From positions 186,001 through 250,000 of the forward strand of contig NZ_JALJXV010000001.1 of NCBI RefSeq assembly GCF_024170285.1: DNA of 64,000 bases, read 5' to 3'. Position numbers and translations under genes: made by a program. The notes beneath the pieces are model-generated. The model was given only the letters and a program-made list of their open reading frames with translations. It did not search any database and was not told where the DNA came from. Shown here one piece after another: positions 48,618 through 58,081 of this stretch (positions are counted from its first letter, which is position 1; every line of letters starts with the position of its first letter). The stretch comes from Natronocella acetinitrilica. GTDB lineage: Bacteria; Pseudomonadota; Gammaproteobacteria; Nitrococcales; Aquisalimonadaceae.

Positions 48618-49367
48618 ATGACCGCAGCGATACAACTGCAGGACCTGACAGTGGCCTACGACCGGCATCCGGCCGTGCATCACCTGAACGGTAATTTTGC
48701 CCATGGCTCGCTGACTGCAGTTGTGGGCCCCAACGGCGCCGGCAAAAGCACCCTGCTGAAGTCCATCGCCGGGGTGTTGCGCCCGGCGCAGGGGAGCATT
48801 CTGCGGGACAGTCTGCGGGCCCGCGACATCGCCTACCTACCGCAGCAGGCGGACATTGACCGCCATTTCCCGATACGCGTCATGGATGTGGTCAGCAGTG
48901 GTCACTGGCACCGCCGCGGGCTGTTTCGCGGGCTCAGCCGGGATGACATGGACAAGGCCTCTCATGCCCTGGCCGCCGTTGGCCTGTCCGGCTTCCAGCA
49001 TCGGGTTATCGGCAGCCTGTCGGCGGGACAGTTCCAGCGTGTGCTGTTCGCCCGCATGCTGCTACAGGACGCACCGGTCATTCTGCTCGATGAGCCCTTC
49101 AACGCCATTGATGCCCGCACCACGGCAGATCTGCTCGGCGTGGTGCAGCGCTGGCATGACGAATCCCGCACCATCATTGCCGTGGTTCACGATATCGAGC
49201 AGGTGCGGCAGCACTTCCCCCAGACTTTATTGATGGCTCGACAGGAGGTGGCATGGGGGCCGACGCAGACCACCCTGACCGCTGCGAACCTGCTCAAGGC
49301 CCGGGCCATGGCAGAAGCCTGGGACGAGACTGCGAACGTCTGTGCCCAGGGGCTGCGCCGTGGTTGA
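48618..49367 (+). CDS. znuC: Zinc ABC transporter ATP-binding protein
   Basis: A 249-residue ABC ATPase with Walker A GPNGAGKST, a signature LSAGQFQR in which A and F replace the usual GGQ, Walker B VILLDEPF and switch His in VVHDI. The family groups with manganese/zinc importers; the Zur-like box and His-rich binding protein favour zinc. AGGAG precedes the ATG. It overlaps znuB by 8 bp. Confidence 0.92.
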   Translation: MTAAIQLQDLTVAYDRHPAVHHLNGNFAHGSLTAVVGPNGAGKSTLLKSIAGVLRPAQGSILRDSLRARDIAYLPQQADIDRHFPIRVMDVVSSGHWHRRGLFRGLSRDDMDKASHALAAVGLSGFQHRVIGSLSAGQFQRVLFARMLLQDAPVILLDEPFNAIDARTTADLLGVVQRWHDESRTIIAVVHDIEQVRQHFPQTLLMARQEVAWGPTQTTLTAANLLKARAMAEAWDETANVCAQGLRRG

Positions 49368-50226
49368 ACTGCTCTGGGGTCCGTTTGCCGAGTTCTCGTT
49401 CATGCGCCGGGCATTGGTTGCATGCATGGCCATCTCCCTCGGCGCCGGCCCCCTGGGCGTGCTCCTTGTATTGCGGCGCATGAGCCTGGTGGGCGACGCC
49501 CTGTCCCATGCCATCCTGCCCGGCGCGGCAATCGGCTTTCTCATCGCCGGGTTTTCGCTCACCGTCATGAGTATCGGTGGCCTGATCGCCGGCCTGGTGG
49601 TCGCCCTGCTTGCCGGTCTGGTCACCCGATTCACGGATCAGCGAGAAGATGCGAATTTCGCGGCGTTCTTTCTCATCGCCCTCGCCCTTGGCGTCATGCT
49701 GATCTCGCTGGAAGGCAGCAACATGGATGTCATCCATGTGCTGTTTGGCAGCATTCTGGCAGTGGATAACGCCTCCCTGCTGATGGTCGCCGGCGTGGGC
49801 ACGATCACCGTACTTGCCCTGGCAATCGGCTTCCGCGCCCTGGTCATGGAGTGCTTCGACCCCGGATTCATGCGTGCCATTGGCGCCGGCGGCCTGCGCT
49901 GGCATTTGCTTTTCCTGGCGTTGGTTGTTCTCAATCTGGTGAGTGGATTCCATGCCCTCGGCACCCTGATGTCCGTCGGGCTGATGATGGTGCCTGCCGC
50001 CGCTGCTCGTTACTGGTCCACCGATGTGGGCGGGATCATGTTCATTGCCATCGGTATGGCCATGCTGTCCGGCTGGGCCGGTCTGCTCCTGTCCTATCAC
50101 CAGGATGTTGCTACCGGCCCGGCCATCATTCTGACTGCCGGGGCCTTCTACGGCCTGTCCGTGGTTTTTGGCGCCAACGGCGGCCTGCTGAACCAATTCT
50201 ATCGTCGACCCCATCTGGAGGCCTGA
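49360..50226 (+). CDS. znuB: Zinc ABC transporter permease
   Basis: A 288-residue ABC-3 type permease with about eight helices. RRALVACMAISLGAGPLGVLLVLRRMSLVGDALSHAILPGAAIG is the family N-terminal motif, and GTLMSVGLMMVPAAAARYW is the ABC-loop region. The GTG at 49360, overlapping the znuC stop, is chosen over the frame opening at 49342. It is followed after 2 bp by znuA. Confidence 0.92.
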   Translation: MVELLWGPFAEFSFMRRALVACMAISLGAGPLGVLLVLRRMSLVGDALSHAILPGAAIGFLIAGFSLTVMSIGGLIAGLVVALLAGLVTRFTDQREDANFAAFFLIALALGVMLISLEGSNMDVIHVLFGSILAVDNASLLMVAGVGTITVLALAIGFRALVMECFDPGFMRAIGAGGLRWHLLFLALVVLNLVSGFHALGTLMSVGLMMVPAAAARYWSTDVGGIMFIAIGMAMLSGWAGLLLSYHQDVATGPAIILTAGAFYGLSVVFGANGGLLNQFYRRPHLEA

Positions 50227-50228
50227 TC

Positions 50229-51374
50229 ATGCGAAAGGCTCGACACCTGTTGTTGATCGTCGCGCTTGCTTGCGCGCCAATGCTGCTTGCCGCAGAACCC
50301 ATGCGCATCGTCACCACCTTCACCATCCTGAGCGATTTCACGGAGCAGGTAGCAGGGGATCGCGCAGAAGTCATCTCCCTGGTCGGGCCCGATGGTGATT
50401 CCCACGGCTACGAGCCGACACCGGCGGACGTTCGGGAAATCTCAAGGGCGGACCTGGTGATCGTCAATGGTCTGAACTTCGAAGGCTGGATCGATCGCTT
50501 GATCGCGGCCTCGGGCTACACCGGTGAGGTCGTGGTGGCAACCCGCACTGTCAACGCCATCGAGACCGGCGAGGACGACCATGGGCATGGCCATGACGAC
50601 GACCATGGGCACGGCCATGACGATGACCACGGGCATGGCCATGACGATGACCACGGGCATGGCCATGACGACGACCACGGGCATGGCCACGACGACGACC
50701 ACGGGCATGGCCACGACGACGACCATGGGCATGGCCACGACGACGACCACGGGCATGGCCACGACGACGACCATGGGCATGGCCACGACGACGACCATGG
50801 TGATGGCCATGACGATCATGGCCATCACCATGGGCCGGAAGATCCCCACGCCTGGAGTTCTCCGGTGAGTGCGAAGCAGTATGTGCAGGTTATTCGCGAT
50901 GCCCTGATCGAGAAGGATCCGGAGAACGCGGCGCATTACTCCAGTCGTGCTGATGCCTACCTGGCAGAACTCGACGAGCTCGACCAGTGGGTCCGCGACA
51001 TGCTGGCGCCGATCCCGGAAGAACATCGCCGCGCCATCGTGGGACACGACTCATTTGCCTACTTTGGCCGTGATTACGGGGTGGAATTCTTCTCGGCGCT
51101 TGGGCTGAGCACCGACGCGGAACCCTCCGCCAGCCAGATCGGCAGGTTGATTCGCCAGTTGCGGGAAGACAACGTTCGCGTGCTGTTCCTGGAGAACATC
51201 ACCGACACGCGCATGGTGGACCGCATCGCCGCAGATGGCGACGGCTACATCGGCGGCTCGCTCTACTCCGATGCGCTGTCCCAGCCGGATGGCCCGGCGC
51301 CGGACTACATCTCCATGATTCGCTTTAACGTCGAGAAGATGCGCCGCGCGTTTGAGGAGGCCTACAGTGACTGA
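50229..51374 (+). CDS. znuA: Zinc ABC transporter substrate-binding protein with very long His/Asp repeat
   Basis: A 381-residue periplasmic cluster A-I binding protein with a signal peptide ending LLAAEP. It has IVTTFTILSDFTEQVAGD, the first ligand region GPDGDSHGYEPTPAD, the second DPHAWSSP and the third IVGHDSFAYFGRDYG. Between the first two ligands is a metal-rich loop made of nine copies of HGHGHDDD and one diverged copy, about 80 residues, far longer than the loop in E. coli ZnuA. It is translationally coupled to znuB and to the following GTPase. Confidence 0.93.
   Translation: MRKARHLLLIVALACAPMLLAAEPMRIVTTFTILSDFTEQVAGDRAEVISLVGPDGDSHGYEPTPADVREISRADLVIVNGLNFEGWIDRLIAASGYTGEVVVATRTVNAIETGEDDHGHGHDDDHGHGHDDDHGHGHDDDHGHGHDDDHGHGHDDDHGHGHDDDHGHGHDDDHGHGHDDDHGHGHDDDHGDGHDDHGHHHGPEDPHAWSSPVSAKQYVQVIRDALIEKDPENAAHYSSRADAYLAELDELDQWVRDMLAPIPEEHRRAIVGHDSFAYFGRDYGVEFFSALGLSTDAEPSASQIGRLIRQLREDNVRVLFLENITDTRMVDRIAADGDGYIGGSLYSDALSQPDGPAPDYISMIRFNVEKMRRAFEEAYSD
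50577..50816 (+). repeat. 24-bp tandem repeat inside znuA (nine units plus one diverged)
   Basis: Units of 24 bp begin every 24 bases from 50577 to 50769, with a diverged tenth at 50793. Typical unit: GACCAYGGGCATGGCC followed by AYGACGAY. Differences between units are almost all silent C/T third positions (CAC/CAT, GAC/GAT); the encoded HGHGHDDD is unchanged. Confidence 0.95.
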
Positions 51375-52710
51375 CACCACGCCGGTACCGGTAACGGTAC
51401 TGACGGGGTTTCTCGGCGCCGGCAAGACCACGCTGCTCAACCGCATACTCACCGAGCAGCATGGTCAACGCATCGCCGTCATCGAGAACGAGTACGGCGA
51501 GATCGGCATCGACGACGCCCTGGTCATCAACGCCGATGAAGAAGTGTTCGAAATGAACAACGGCTGCATCTGCTGCACCGTACGCGGCGACCTGATCCGC
51601 ATACTCGGCACGCTGATGCGCCGCCGCGACCGTTTCGACCACATCCTGGTGGAGACCACCGGCCTGGCCGACCCCGGGCCGGTGTCCCAGACCTTTTTCG
51701 TGGATGACGAGATCCGCGCCGGGCTCAAGCTGGATGGAATCGTCACCCTGGTGGACGCTGGCCACCTGCTGCTGCACCTCGACGACTCCGATGAGGCGCG
51801 GCAGCAGATCGCCTTCGCCGACGTCATCGTGATCAACAAGATCGACCTGGTATCCAAGGAGGAACTGACCGCACTGGAGCGGCGGATACGGGGCATCAAT
51901 GCGGTGGCCCTCATCCACCGGGCGAACCAGGCCGATGTACCCATCGATCAGATGCTCGATGTCGGCGGCTTCGACCTGGATCGGGTGCTGGCCCAGCGAC
52001 CCGACTTCCTGGAGCCGGAATATCCCTTCGAATGGGCCGGCGGCTGGGTGCTGCGGGCGGGCGAGGCTGTTGTGGAGGTGGCACCCGGGCCGGATCCCGC
52101 CGTGCGGGTGTTCGCCACGGCTATCAGCGGCGAACAGCCTGCCATCGAGACCTGTCTCGACGCCGCCGAACGGGCATTTCGCGGCAACTTCCGGGAACTG
52201 TCGCCGGGGGACACCCTGCCGCTGAACACCTGCGTCAGCCTGCCGTTGCCATCATCAGGCGTCGACCATTACCGCCTTGCCGTTCCCGAGCGCGGCCTCT
52301 ACGCCCTGTTCACCGAACATGGCGCCGACGAGTTCGGCCTGCGCCTGCTCGCCGGCGGCGAGCCTCTGCGCCCCAGCGTGGAGCGCGCCTTCGCCGCCGG
52401 GCACAGCCATGACGACAGCCTGGGCTCGGTGGGGCTGTCCACCGACGAGCCGCTCAGCAGTGCCAAGCTGAACGCCTGGCTTGGCCCGTTGCTGGCGGAA
52501 AAGGGGCAGGACATCTTCCGCACCAAGGGCATCATCAGTCTCGCCGGGGAGGATCGCCGCTTCGTCTTCCAGGGCGTGCACATGCTGCTGGACGGGCGCG
52601 CCGACCGCCCCTGGCAGGCCGGCGAAGCGCGCCGCAGCGAACTGGTGTTCATCGGCCGCAACCTGGACCGGGACGCCCTGCGTCAGGGCTTCCTCGCCTG
52701 CCGGGCATGA
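51367..52710 (+). CDS. COG0523/CobW-family GTPase, probable zinc metallochaperone (first copy)
   Basis: A 447-residue G3E GTPase with Walker A GFLGAGKTTLL, the metal-binding motif Cys67-Ile-Cys69-Cys70 (NGCICCTVRGD), ETTGLADPGP and NKIDL. The C-terminal CobW_C domain follows, here enlarged with a His-containing AAGHSHDD stretch. COG0523 proteins under Zur control (ZigA, YeiR, ZNG1-like) deliver zinc to client enzymes during starvation. The GTG at 51367 overlaps the znuA stop by 8 bp with GGAGG seven bases upstream. Confidence 0.9.
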   Translation: MTDTTPVPVTVLTGFLGAGKTTLLNRILTEQHGQRIAVIENEYGEIGIDDALVINADEEVFEMNNGCICCTVRGDLIRILGTLMRRRDRFDHILVETTGLADPGPVSQTFFVDDEIRAGLKLDGIVTLVDAGHLLLHLDDSDEARQQIAFADVIVINKIDLVSKEELTALERRIRGINAVALIHRANQADVPIDQMLDVGGFDLDRVLAQRPDFLEPEYPFEWAGGWVLRAGEAVVEVAPGPDPAVRVFATAISGEQPAIETCLDAAERAFRGNFRELSPGDTLPLNTCVSLPLPSSGVDHYRLAVPERGLYALFTEHGADEFGLRLLAGGEPLRPSVERAFAAGHSHDDSLGSVGLSTDEPLSSAKLNAWLGPLLAEKGQDIFRTKGIISLAGEDRRFVFQGVHMLLDGRADRPWQAGEARRSELVFIGRNLDRDALRQGFLACRA

Positions 52711-53732
52711 ACGACGACGTCCAGCGCCTGCAGGCGCCGGTGCTTGCCGTTTGCGATGAGTTTGCAACGGCCCTGGCCTGGGACCCCGCCGGCAAGCGAC
52801 TGGCCGTGGGGGCAGCAGATGGCAGCGTGGCTGTCTACGATACGGACACCGGTGAGCTGTACTGGCGGCAGGTGAAGCACTTTCCCGGCACTGCGTGCCT
52901 CGGCTGGTCCCACGACGGCACCCGACTGGCCAGCGGCGGTCACGATGGCCGGGTTCGGCTCTGGGACGGCGCCGATGGCAGCCTCCTCTGGGAGTATCGC
53001 GCCGGAGACTGGGTGGCGCATGTCCACTGGCTTGCCGACGGCGCTGCCGTGGTGGCCGTCGCCGGCAGGCACGTGCTGCGCCTGGACTCCGCCGATGGCG
53101 CCTGCGGCGCCCGCTTCGAGGCCGATTCCACCCGTAGCGACCTGCGTCCGGACCCCTGCTCCGACGGTCTGCTGAGCGCAGGCTACGGCAATATTCATCT
53201 GCATGATCCCGCAACCCTTGAAAGCCGCCACACCTTCCACTGGAAGGGCTCCATGCTCTGTGCCGCCGCCAGCCCCAACGGCCGCTGGCTGGTGGGCGGC
53301 TGCCAGGACAAGGCGGTCCATATCTGGGACCGAAACACCGGCGCGGACCTGATGATGAGCGGCTTCAGCAGCAAGGTAGGGCAGCTCAGCTGGGACGCCA
53401 GCGGCGACCTGCTGGCCACGGGCGGCGGCGCCGAAGTGATCGTCTGGAACTGCGGCGGCAAGGGGCCGGAGGGCAAGGAGCCGCTGGTGCTATCCGCCCA
53501 CCAGTCCCCCATCGAGGCGCTCGCCTTCGACCATCGCGGCAAGCGGCTTGCCAGCGGTGGCGGTGACGGGCTGCTGCTGCTCGTGGACGTGGCCGGCGAA
53601 ACCATCCGCGCCGGGCTGCTGGACGACAGCGCCGTCAGCACCATTGCCTGGTCGCCGGACGACGCAACCCTGGCGGTGGCCTACGCCTCGGGCCGTATTC
53701 GCCTCTGTCCGCTGGACCCCGCCGAACCATGA
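52707..53732 (+). CDS. WD40-repeat beta-propeller protein
   Basis: 341 residues containing about seven WD40-like repeats. Examples are GGHDGRVRLWDGADGSLLW, GGCQDKAVHIWDRNTG and GGAEVIVWN. No signal peptide is seen, so it is probably cytosolic and a protein-binding scaffold. It overlaps both flanking COG0523 GTPase genes by 4 bp. The propeller and the two GTPases therefore probably act together, perhaps to bring a zinc-dependent client to the chaperones (inference). I recall similar WD40 genes beside COG0523 genes in other proteobacteria. Confidence 0.85.
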   Translation: MNDDVQRLQAPVLAVCDEFATALAWDPAGKRLAVGAADGSVAVYDTDTGELYWRQVKHFPGTACLGWSHDGTRLASGGHDGRVRLWDGADGSLLWEYRAGDWVAHVHWLADGAAVVAVAGRHVLRLDSADGACGARFEADSTRSDLRPDPCSDGLLSAGYGNIHLHDPATLESRHTFHWKGSMLCAAASPNGRWLVGGCQDKAVHIWDRNTGADLMMSGFSSKVGQLSWDASGDLLATGGGAEVIVWNCGGKGPEGKEPLVLSAHQSPIEALAFDHRGKRLASGGGDGLLLLVDVAGETIRAGLLDDSAVSTIAWSPDDATLAVAYASGRIRLCPLDPAEP

Positions 53733-54739
53733 CCGCGCCGATACCGGTCACGGTGATCACCGGGTTCCTGGGCAGCGGCAAGACCACCCTGCTGGGGCGC
53801 CTACTGTCCCACTCCGCCATGGCCGGGACAGCCGTCATTATCAACGAGTACGGCGAAGTGGCGCTGGATCATTGGCTGGTGGAGAGCGGTGGCGAAGAAC
53901 TGATCACTCTGGGCAATGGCTGCGTCTGCTGCAGCCTGCGCGGCGACCTGGTGAGCCGGTTCAGACGTCTGCTCATCAACGCCGGGTCCGGCCAGGGGCC
54001 GGCGTTCCGGCGCATCGTCATCGAGACCACAGGCCTCGCCGACCCCGCCCCCATCGTCCATACCCTCATGCAGGACCCGTTGCTGAGCGAGCGCTGTGTC
54101 ATGGACGGCATCGTCACCCTGGTCGACGCGGTGCATGCGGCCGCCACCCTGGACGCGCACCCCGCCGCCGCCACCCAGGTTGCCATGGCGGACCGCATTC
54201 TGATCACCAAGGCCGATCTGGTCGCACCGGCGGCGCTGGCGGAGGTTCGCTGCCGGGTCCAGGCCGTGAACCCGTCGATAGCGGCGCTGCCGGTGGAATA
54301 TGGTCGGGTGGAGCCGGACGCCATCCTGCACTGCGGCCCGGGCACTGGCGGTGTCGCTGCCCTGGGGCGCTGGCTGCCGGGGCAGACGTTCGCGCCCCTG
54401 GGCGAGTCCAAGGGCCTTCCGGACAGGCACCGGCGTGCCGGCATCGAGACGCTACTGCTGGAGCCGGAGGCACCGGTTTCCCGGGCCGCGCTGGAGCGGT
54501 TCATGGATCTGCTCTGCGAAACCTGGGGAGACAGACTGCTACGCTGCAAGGGGATCCTTGCCGTGACCGACGACCCCACCCGGCCTGCGGTGGTGCACGC
54601 CGTCAGGCACCAGCGTCACCCGGTGGGACGTCTGCCCGCATGGCCCGTCGACCTGCAGGACAGCCGATTGGTGTGTATCGGCGAGCGGCTCCAAGAGGAC
54701 TGGCTGCGCGGCCTCTGGGCCTCATGCGCCGGCGGCTGA
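53729..54739 (+). CDS. COG0523/CobW-family GTPase (second copy)
   Basis: A 336-residue G3E GTPase with Walker A GFLGSGKTTLL, CxCC at 65-68 (NGCVCCSLRGD), ETTGLADPAP and TKADL. Its C-terminal domain is shorter than that of the first copy and lacks the His stretch. The two copies are clearly diverged, so this is not a recent duplication, and they may serve different clients. It overlaps the WD40 gene by 4 bp and is the last gene of the operon, convergent with the porin gene. Confidence 0.9.
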   Translation: MTAPIPVTVITGFLGSGKTTLLGRLLSHSAMAGTAVIINEYGEVALDHWLVESGGEELITLGNGCVCCSLRGDLVSRFRRLLINAGSGQGPAFRRIVIETTGLADPAPIVHTLMQDPLLSERCVMDGIVTLVDAVHAAATLDAHPAAATQVAMADRILITKADLVAPAALAEVRCRVQAVNPSIAALPVEYGRVEPDAILHCGPGTGGVAALGRWLPGQTFAPLGESKGLPDRHRRAGIETLLLEPEAPVSRAALERFMDLLCETWGDRLLRCKGILAVTDDPTRPAVVHAVRHQRHPVGRLPAWPVDLQDSRLVCIGERLQEDWLRGLWASCAGG

Positions 54740-54761
54740 ACACCACCGGCGCACGCGCGGT

Positions 54762-56141
54762 TCAGAACTCGAACTGGAAACGCATGGCGTAGACCCAGCT
54801 ATCCCATTTCTTGGAATCGCCGTTGATCTGATCCTCGCCACGCTCGGCATTCACGTACATGGCATTGAACTTGAGCACGATGTCCTGCTCCGGGTACCAG
54901 TTAAGGCCCAGGGTATAGTGGTCGATTGACTGGCGGTCGTCCGGCTCGTGGTGCTCGTAGGAATCGGCAGTGGCGTAGCGCGCCAGGAGCTCCCAGCCAC
55001 CCCGGCCACCTTCGCTCACCGGGCGCAGGATACGCGTGGCGCCGAAATCGCCGCTGAACGCCCGGTAATTCCGGGATTCGCCGGTGAGAAAGTAGCTCGC
55101 CTGGACGTAGTAGCCGTCATGGGTCATGGTGGTAGTATCGGGATCCACGAAATCCCTGGAATCCTCGTCCCGGCTCAGGCGCTGACGAATATACTCGCCC
55201 TGCAGGGAAAACGGCCCGAAGCCGGCAGCGGCCTCCAACGCGAACGTGGTGTAGTCCTCGACGTTTTCCATGTCATTCTCGCCGATGAGACGCCCATCCA
55301 CCGCCCGGGTGCCGAGTCGGGTACGCATGCGCACGCTTTCGTATTCCCGGTCGCGCCCACGGCTGCGCTCGTACTCGTAGGCATTCGCCCGGTAGTTGGC
55401 GGATGCGCCCAGGTGGCTCCAAACGCGGTTTTGCTGGTCCATGAACGGCGCGAAGGAGGCACGGGCTGCCACTGAAAAGCCTTCCGTCACGTCACGATCC
55501 CGGGCCACGCCGTCACCGCCGAACACGCCAAAGGCACCATACCAGTTCGGTACCAGGGTCTCGTACATGATGCCGATCTGGCGGCTCGGCCGGTAGGCGT
55601 CCACCGGCGCGGCGCGCTCGATGAAAGAAATCCGCCGGGAGCTGGTGGAACTCTCCAGGCTGAACGGCTCCTTGAAATGGCCTACGGCCAGGCGACCGCT
55701 GTCGAACAGGTAGGCCATGTAGGCATTGGCGAAGCGGATTTCGTCGTCGCGGAAGTCGACTTCCAGTTGCCACTCCCAATTGTCGTACATGATGCCAAGC
55801 GCCCCCAGCCGCGCACGGCGGATAATGGTGCCGTACTTGGCCAGATCGCCCCGGTCGGCCCGCTCGTCGTCGGTGGTCTTGTAGTTGTCGTCGACATAGG
55901 CGAAGTCGGTCATGAGCCGGCCGCGAATGCCGAACCGGTGACGGCCATCTTCGGTCTCCACCCGGAACTTATTGACCCGTGTCCGGACATCCCGATCAGG
56001 GACATCCATCACCGGCTCGTAGTCCAGTCCGCCAAAGCGATCTTCCAGTTCATCGGCGGTATCACCGGCAAACGCTGGTGCCGCCAGCAGACCGGCAACG
56101 GCCAGCGTGGCCGCCGGCCTGATCAAGTGCTTATTCAACAT
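54762..56141 (-). CDS. OprO/OprP-type outer-membrane porin
   Basis: A 459-residue outer-membrane beta-barrel protein. It has a signal peptide ending APAFA, an N-terminal region with FGIRGRLMTDFAYVDD and RRARLGALGIMYDNWEWQLEVDF typical of phosphate-selective porins O and P, many alternating aromatic strands, and a terminal Phe (RFQFEF) for BAM recognition. No Pho box is evident in the 260 bp upstream, so phosphate specificity is not supported. It lies between the zinc operon and an ABC transporter; its substrate is unknown. Confidence 0.85.
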   Translation of the reverse strand: MLNKHLIRPAATLAVAGLLAAPAFAGDTADELEDRFGGLDYEPVMDVPDRDVRTRVNKFRVETEDGRHRFGIRGRLMTDFAYVDDNYKTTDDERADRGDLAKYGTIIRRARLGALGIMYDNWEWQLEVDFRDDEIRFANAYMAYLFDSGRLAVGHFKEPFSLESSTSSRRISFIERAAPVDAYRPSRQIGIMYETLVPNWYGAFGVFGGDGVARDRDVTEGFSVAARASFAPFMDQQNRVWSHLGASANYRANAYEYERSRGRDREYESVRMRTRLGTRAVDGRLIGENDMENVEDYTTFALEAAAGFGPFSLQGEYIRQRLSRDEDSRDFVDPDTTTMTHDGYYVQASYFLTGESRNYRAFSGDFGATRILRPVSEGGRGGWELLARYATADSYEHHEPDDRQSIDHYTLGLNWYPEQDIVLKFNAMYVNAERGEDQINGDSKKWDSWVYAMRFQFEF

Positions 56142-56401
56142 GCTGTTTGCTCCGTTTGCATGGGTGGCACGCCCGGTGGCAAACGCTGGGAAAGTCCGTT
56201 TCTGGGCGATGCCCTGCAGCTGCGGCGCAGGTCGATTCCGAGCCGGGACGCGCGGGACCCATGAGAGGATTGAGTACCCGTGTTGGTTTTTGGCAAAGCG
56301 CCACCCTGTGCGTTGCCGAAAACCGACACTCAGGCTATGGGCGGAATATTGCAGGCAGGTAACGGTGGCGTGTCTGTTTTATGAAATTTTCGTGAAATCA
56401 G

Positions 56402-58081
56402 TCAGACCGACCGGCGCCTCAGCTGAAAAACCACCAGCACCAGCGTGGACAGCAGTATGGTGATGGTTGCCATGGCCATGGCGACAGCGATGTCGCCCTG
56501 CTCGAACTGATTGAAGATGAAGGTAGCGGTTACATCGACTCCCGGTGGCAGCAGCAGGATGGAGGCCACCAGCTCGCGCATGCAGACGATGAAAGTGGTG
56601 AGCCAGGCCGCGGTCAGTGCCGGGCGGAGCCGGGGCAGGACGATCTCCACGAACACCCGGGCTCGGCTGGCACCCAGGATTGCCCCGGCCCCCTCCAAGT
56701 TGGGGCTCATGGAGCGCAACGTGGAATTGCTGTAATTGAGAGCGTCAGTGATGTAGATCACCACGTAGGCCAGCAACAGCATCCAGACCGTGTTGTAGAG
56801 GTCGACACGTATCCAGACGGCGTTCCATGCCAGGATCAACGCCACGGCCATCACGATCTTGGGAATCACCCGGGGCAGCGTGGCAAGCCCGTCCAGGAAG
56901 CGCTGCATGGGCCCCTGGGAGCGAACGTTCACGTAGGCGATATAGCCACCCAGGATCACGCAGATGGTGGCGGCGGCCACGCTCAGGCCAAGGCTGGTGA
57001 GCAGCGCCTGCAAGCCACGGGAGCCCGGTTCCAGCAGCGCACGATAATGATCCAGCGTCAGACCGGGCATGCCCTGCCCCCAGCCATCCGCGAGACTGGT
57101 CAGCACCATGGCGACGTAGGGCACACCCGAACTGCAGGCGAACAGCAGCCCGAGCCAGGTCCAGGCCAGCACCTTGCCGCGGGCGCTCAATCGTATGATC
57201 TCCGGAGCGCCCGGCCGTACATCGCCGCCGCCGATCACATTCGCCAACCAGCGGCTACCGTAGAGCGTGATCAGCGCAAACAGGCAGAGCAGGCTGGAGA
57301 GGGAGGTGGCCAGAGCCAGGTCCACGGGCCAGCTCGTGACCAGGTAGAAGATTTCCGCCGGCAGCAGCGGCAGGTTGGAGCGCGTTCCCAACACCGCCGG
57401 CACGCCGAAATTCGACAGCGCCTCCAGGAACACCAGCAAGCCGGAGTTGAGTATGGCGGGCAGCAACAGCGGCAGGATGATTGTACGCATGCGCGTCCAC
57501 CAGCCAGCACCGAGCAGGCTTGCCGCGTCCTCCAGCCGTCGCGGCAGACCGGAGAGTGTCGCTTCCACCGCCAGGGAGACATAACCGAATGAGGCAAGCG
57601 CCATGACGACGGTTACGCCCCAGAACGAGAAAAACCAGGCTCGCAAACCCTCGGGCAGGCCACCCAGGGCGGCGTCACCGAAGCCACCCTGTTGCATGAT
57701 CAGTATGTAGGACAGCGCCAGGATATAGGGTGGCGTCATGATGGGGACCAGCAGGGACAAGCGCGCCCAGAGCTTACCCGGCATGTCGGTGCGGGCCAGC
57801 AGATAGCCACAGGGAATACCGAATATCCAGCTCACCAGGGTCACGGAGCCCGCCCACGCCAGGGAGGTGCCGATCATGGCCAGCAGATCCTGGGTCTCGA
57901 CGATGCGACGATAGGCGTCGAGGAAGCCGTCGAAGCGACCGCCGAGTATGTTGGGGAACAGGCTCTGGGCGAACAGGATGGCCAGCGGGTAACCGGCAGC
58001 CCCGAGCATCAGGGCCACACAGAGCAGCAAGGGGATACGCTGTCGCAGGTAGCGACGCAGGCTCACCGGGATCGCCGCCAT
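56402..58081 (-). CDS. ABC transporter permease, FbpB-like (fused two-domain)
   Basis: A 559-residue permease with about 12 helices and two BPD_transp_1 domains, as in iron(III) importers FbpB/SfuB. The EAA loops are ASLLGAGWWTRMRTIILPLLLP in the first half and GAILGASRARVFVEIVLPRLRP in the second. The ATG overlaps the stop of the binding-protein gene (TGATG). A 260-bp gap without recognisable signals separates it from the porin downstream. Confidence 0.87.
   Translation of the reverse strand: MAAIPVSLRRYLRQRIPLLLCVALMLGAAGYPLAILFAQSLFPNILGGRFDGFLDAYRRIVETQDLLAMIGTSLAWAGSVTLVSWIFGIPCGYLLARTDMPGKLWARLSLLVPIMTPPYILALSYILIMQQGGFGDAALGGLPEGLRAWFFSFWGVTVVMALASFGYVSLAVEATLSGLPRRLEDAASLLGAGWWTRMRTIILPLLLPAILNSGLLVFLEALSNFGVPAVLGTRSNLPLLPAEIFYLVTSWPVDLALATSLSSLLCLFALITLYGSRWLANVIGGGDVRPGAPEIIRLSARGKVLAWTWLGLLFACSSGVPYVAMVLTSLADGWGQGMPGLTLDHYRALLEPGSRGLQALLTSLGLSVAAATICVILGGYIAYVNVRSQGPMQRFLDGLATLPRVIPKIVMAVALILAWNAVWIRVDLYNTVWMLLLAYVVIYITDALNYSNSTLRSMSPNLEGAGAILGASRARVFVEIVLPRLRPALTAAWLTTFIVCMRELVASILLLPPGVDVTATFIFNQFEQGDIAVAMAMATITILLSTLVLVVFQLRRRSV

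Noticed and set aside
50577-50816. Regular 24-bp repeats resembling a small CRISPR array
   Set aside because: Units are contiguous without spacers, in frame, and encode HGHGHDDD within znuA.
50442-51047. Minus-strand frame with a Val/Met/Ala repeat looking like a membrane protein
   Set aside because: It is the reverse reading of the znuA His/Asp repeat.
54727-54753. GCGCCGG/CCGGCGC hairpin between the convergent second COG0523 gene and the porin
   Set aside because: Only 7 bp with a 13-nt loop and no T-tract; too weak to call a terminator.
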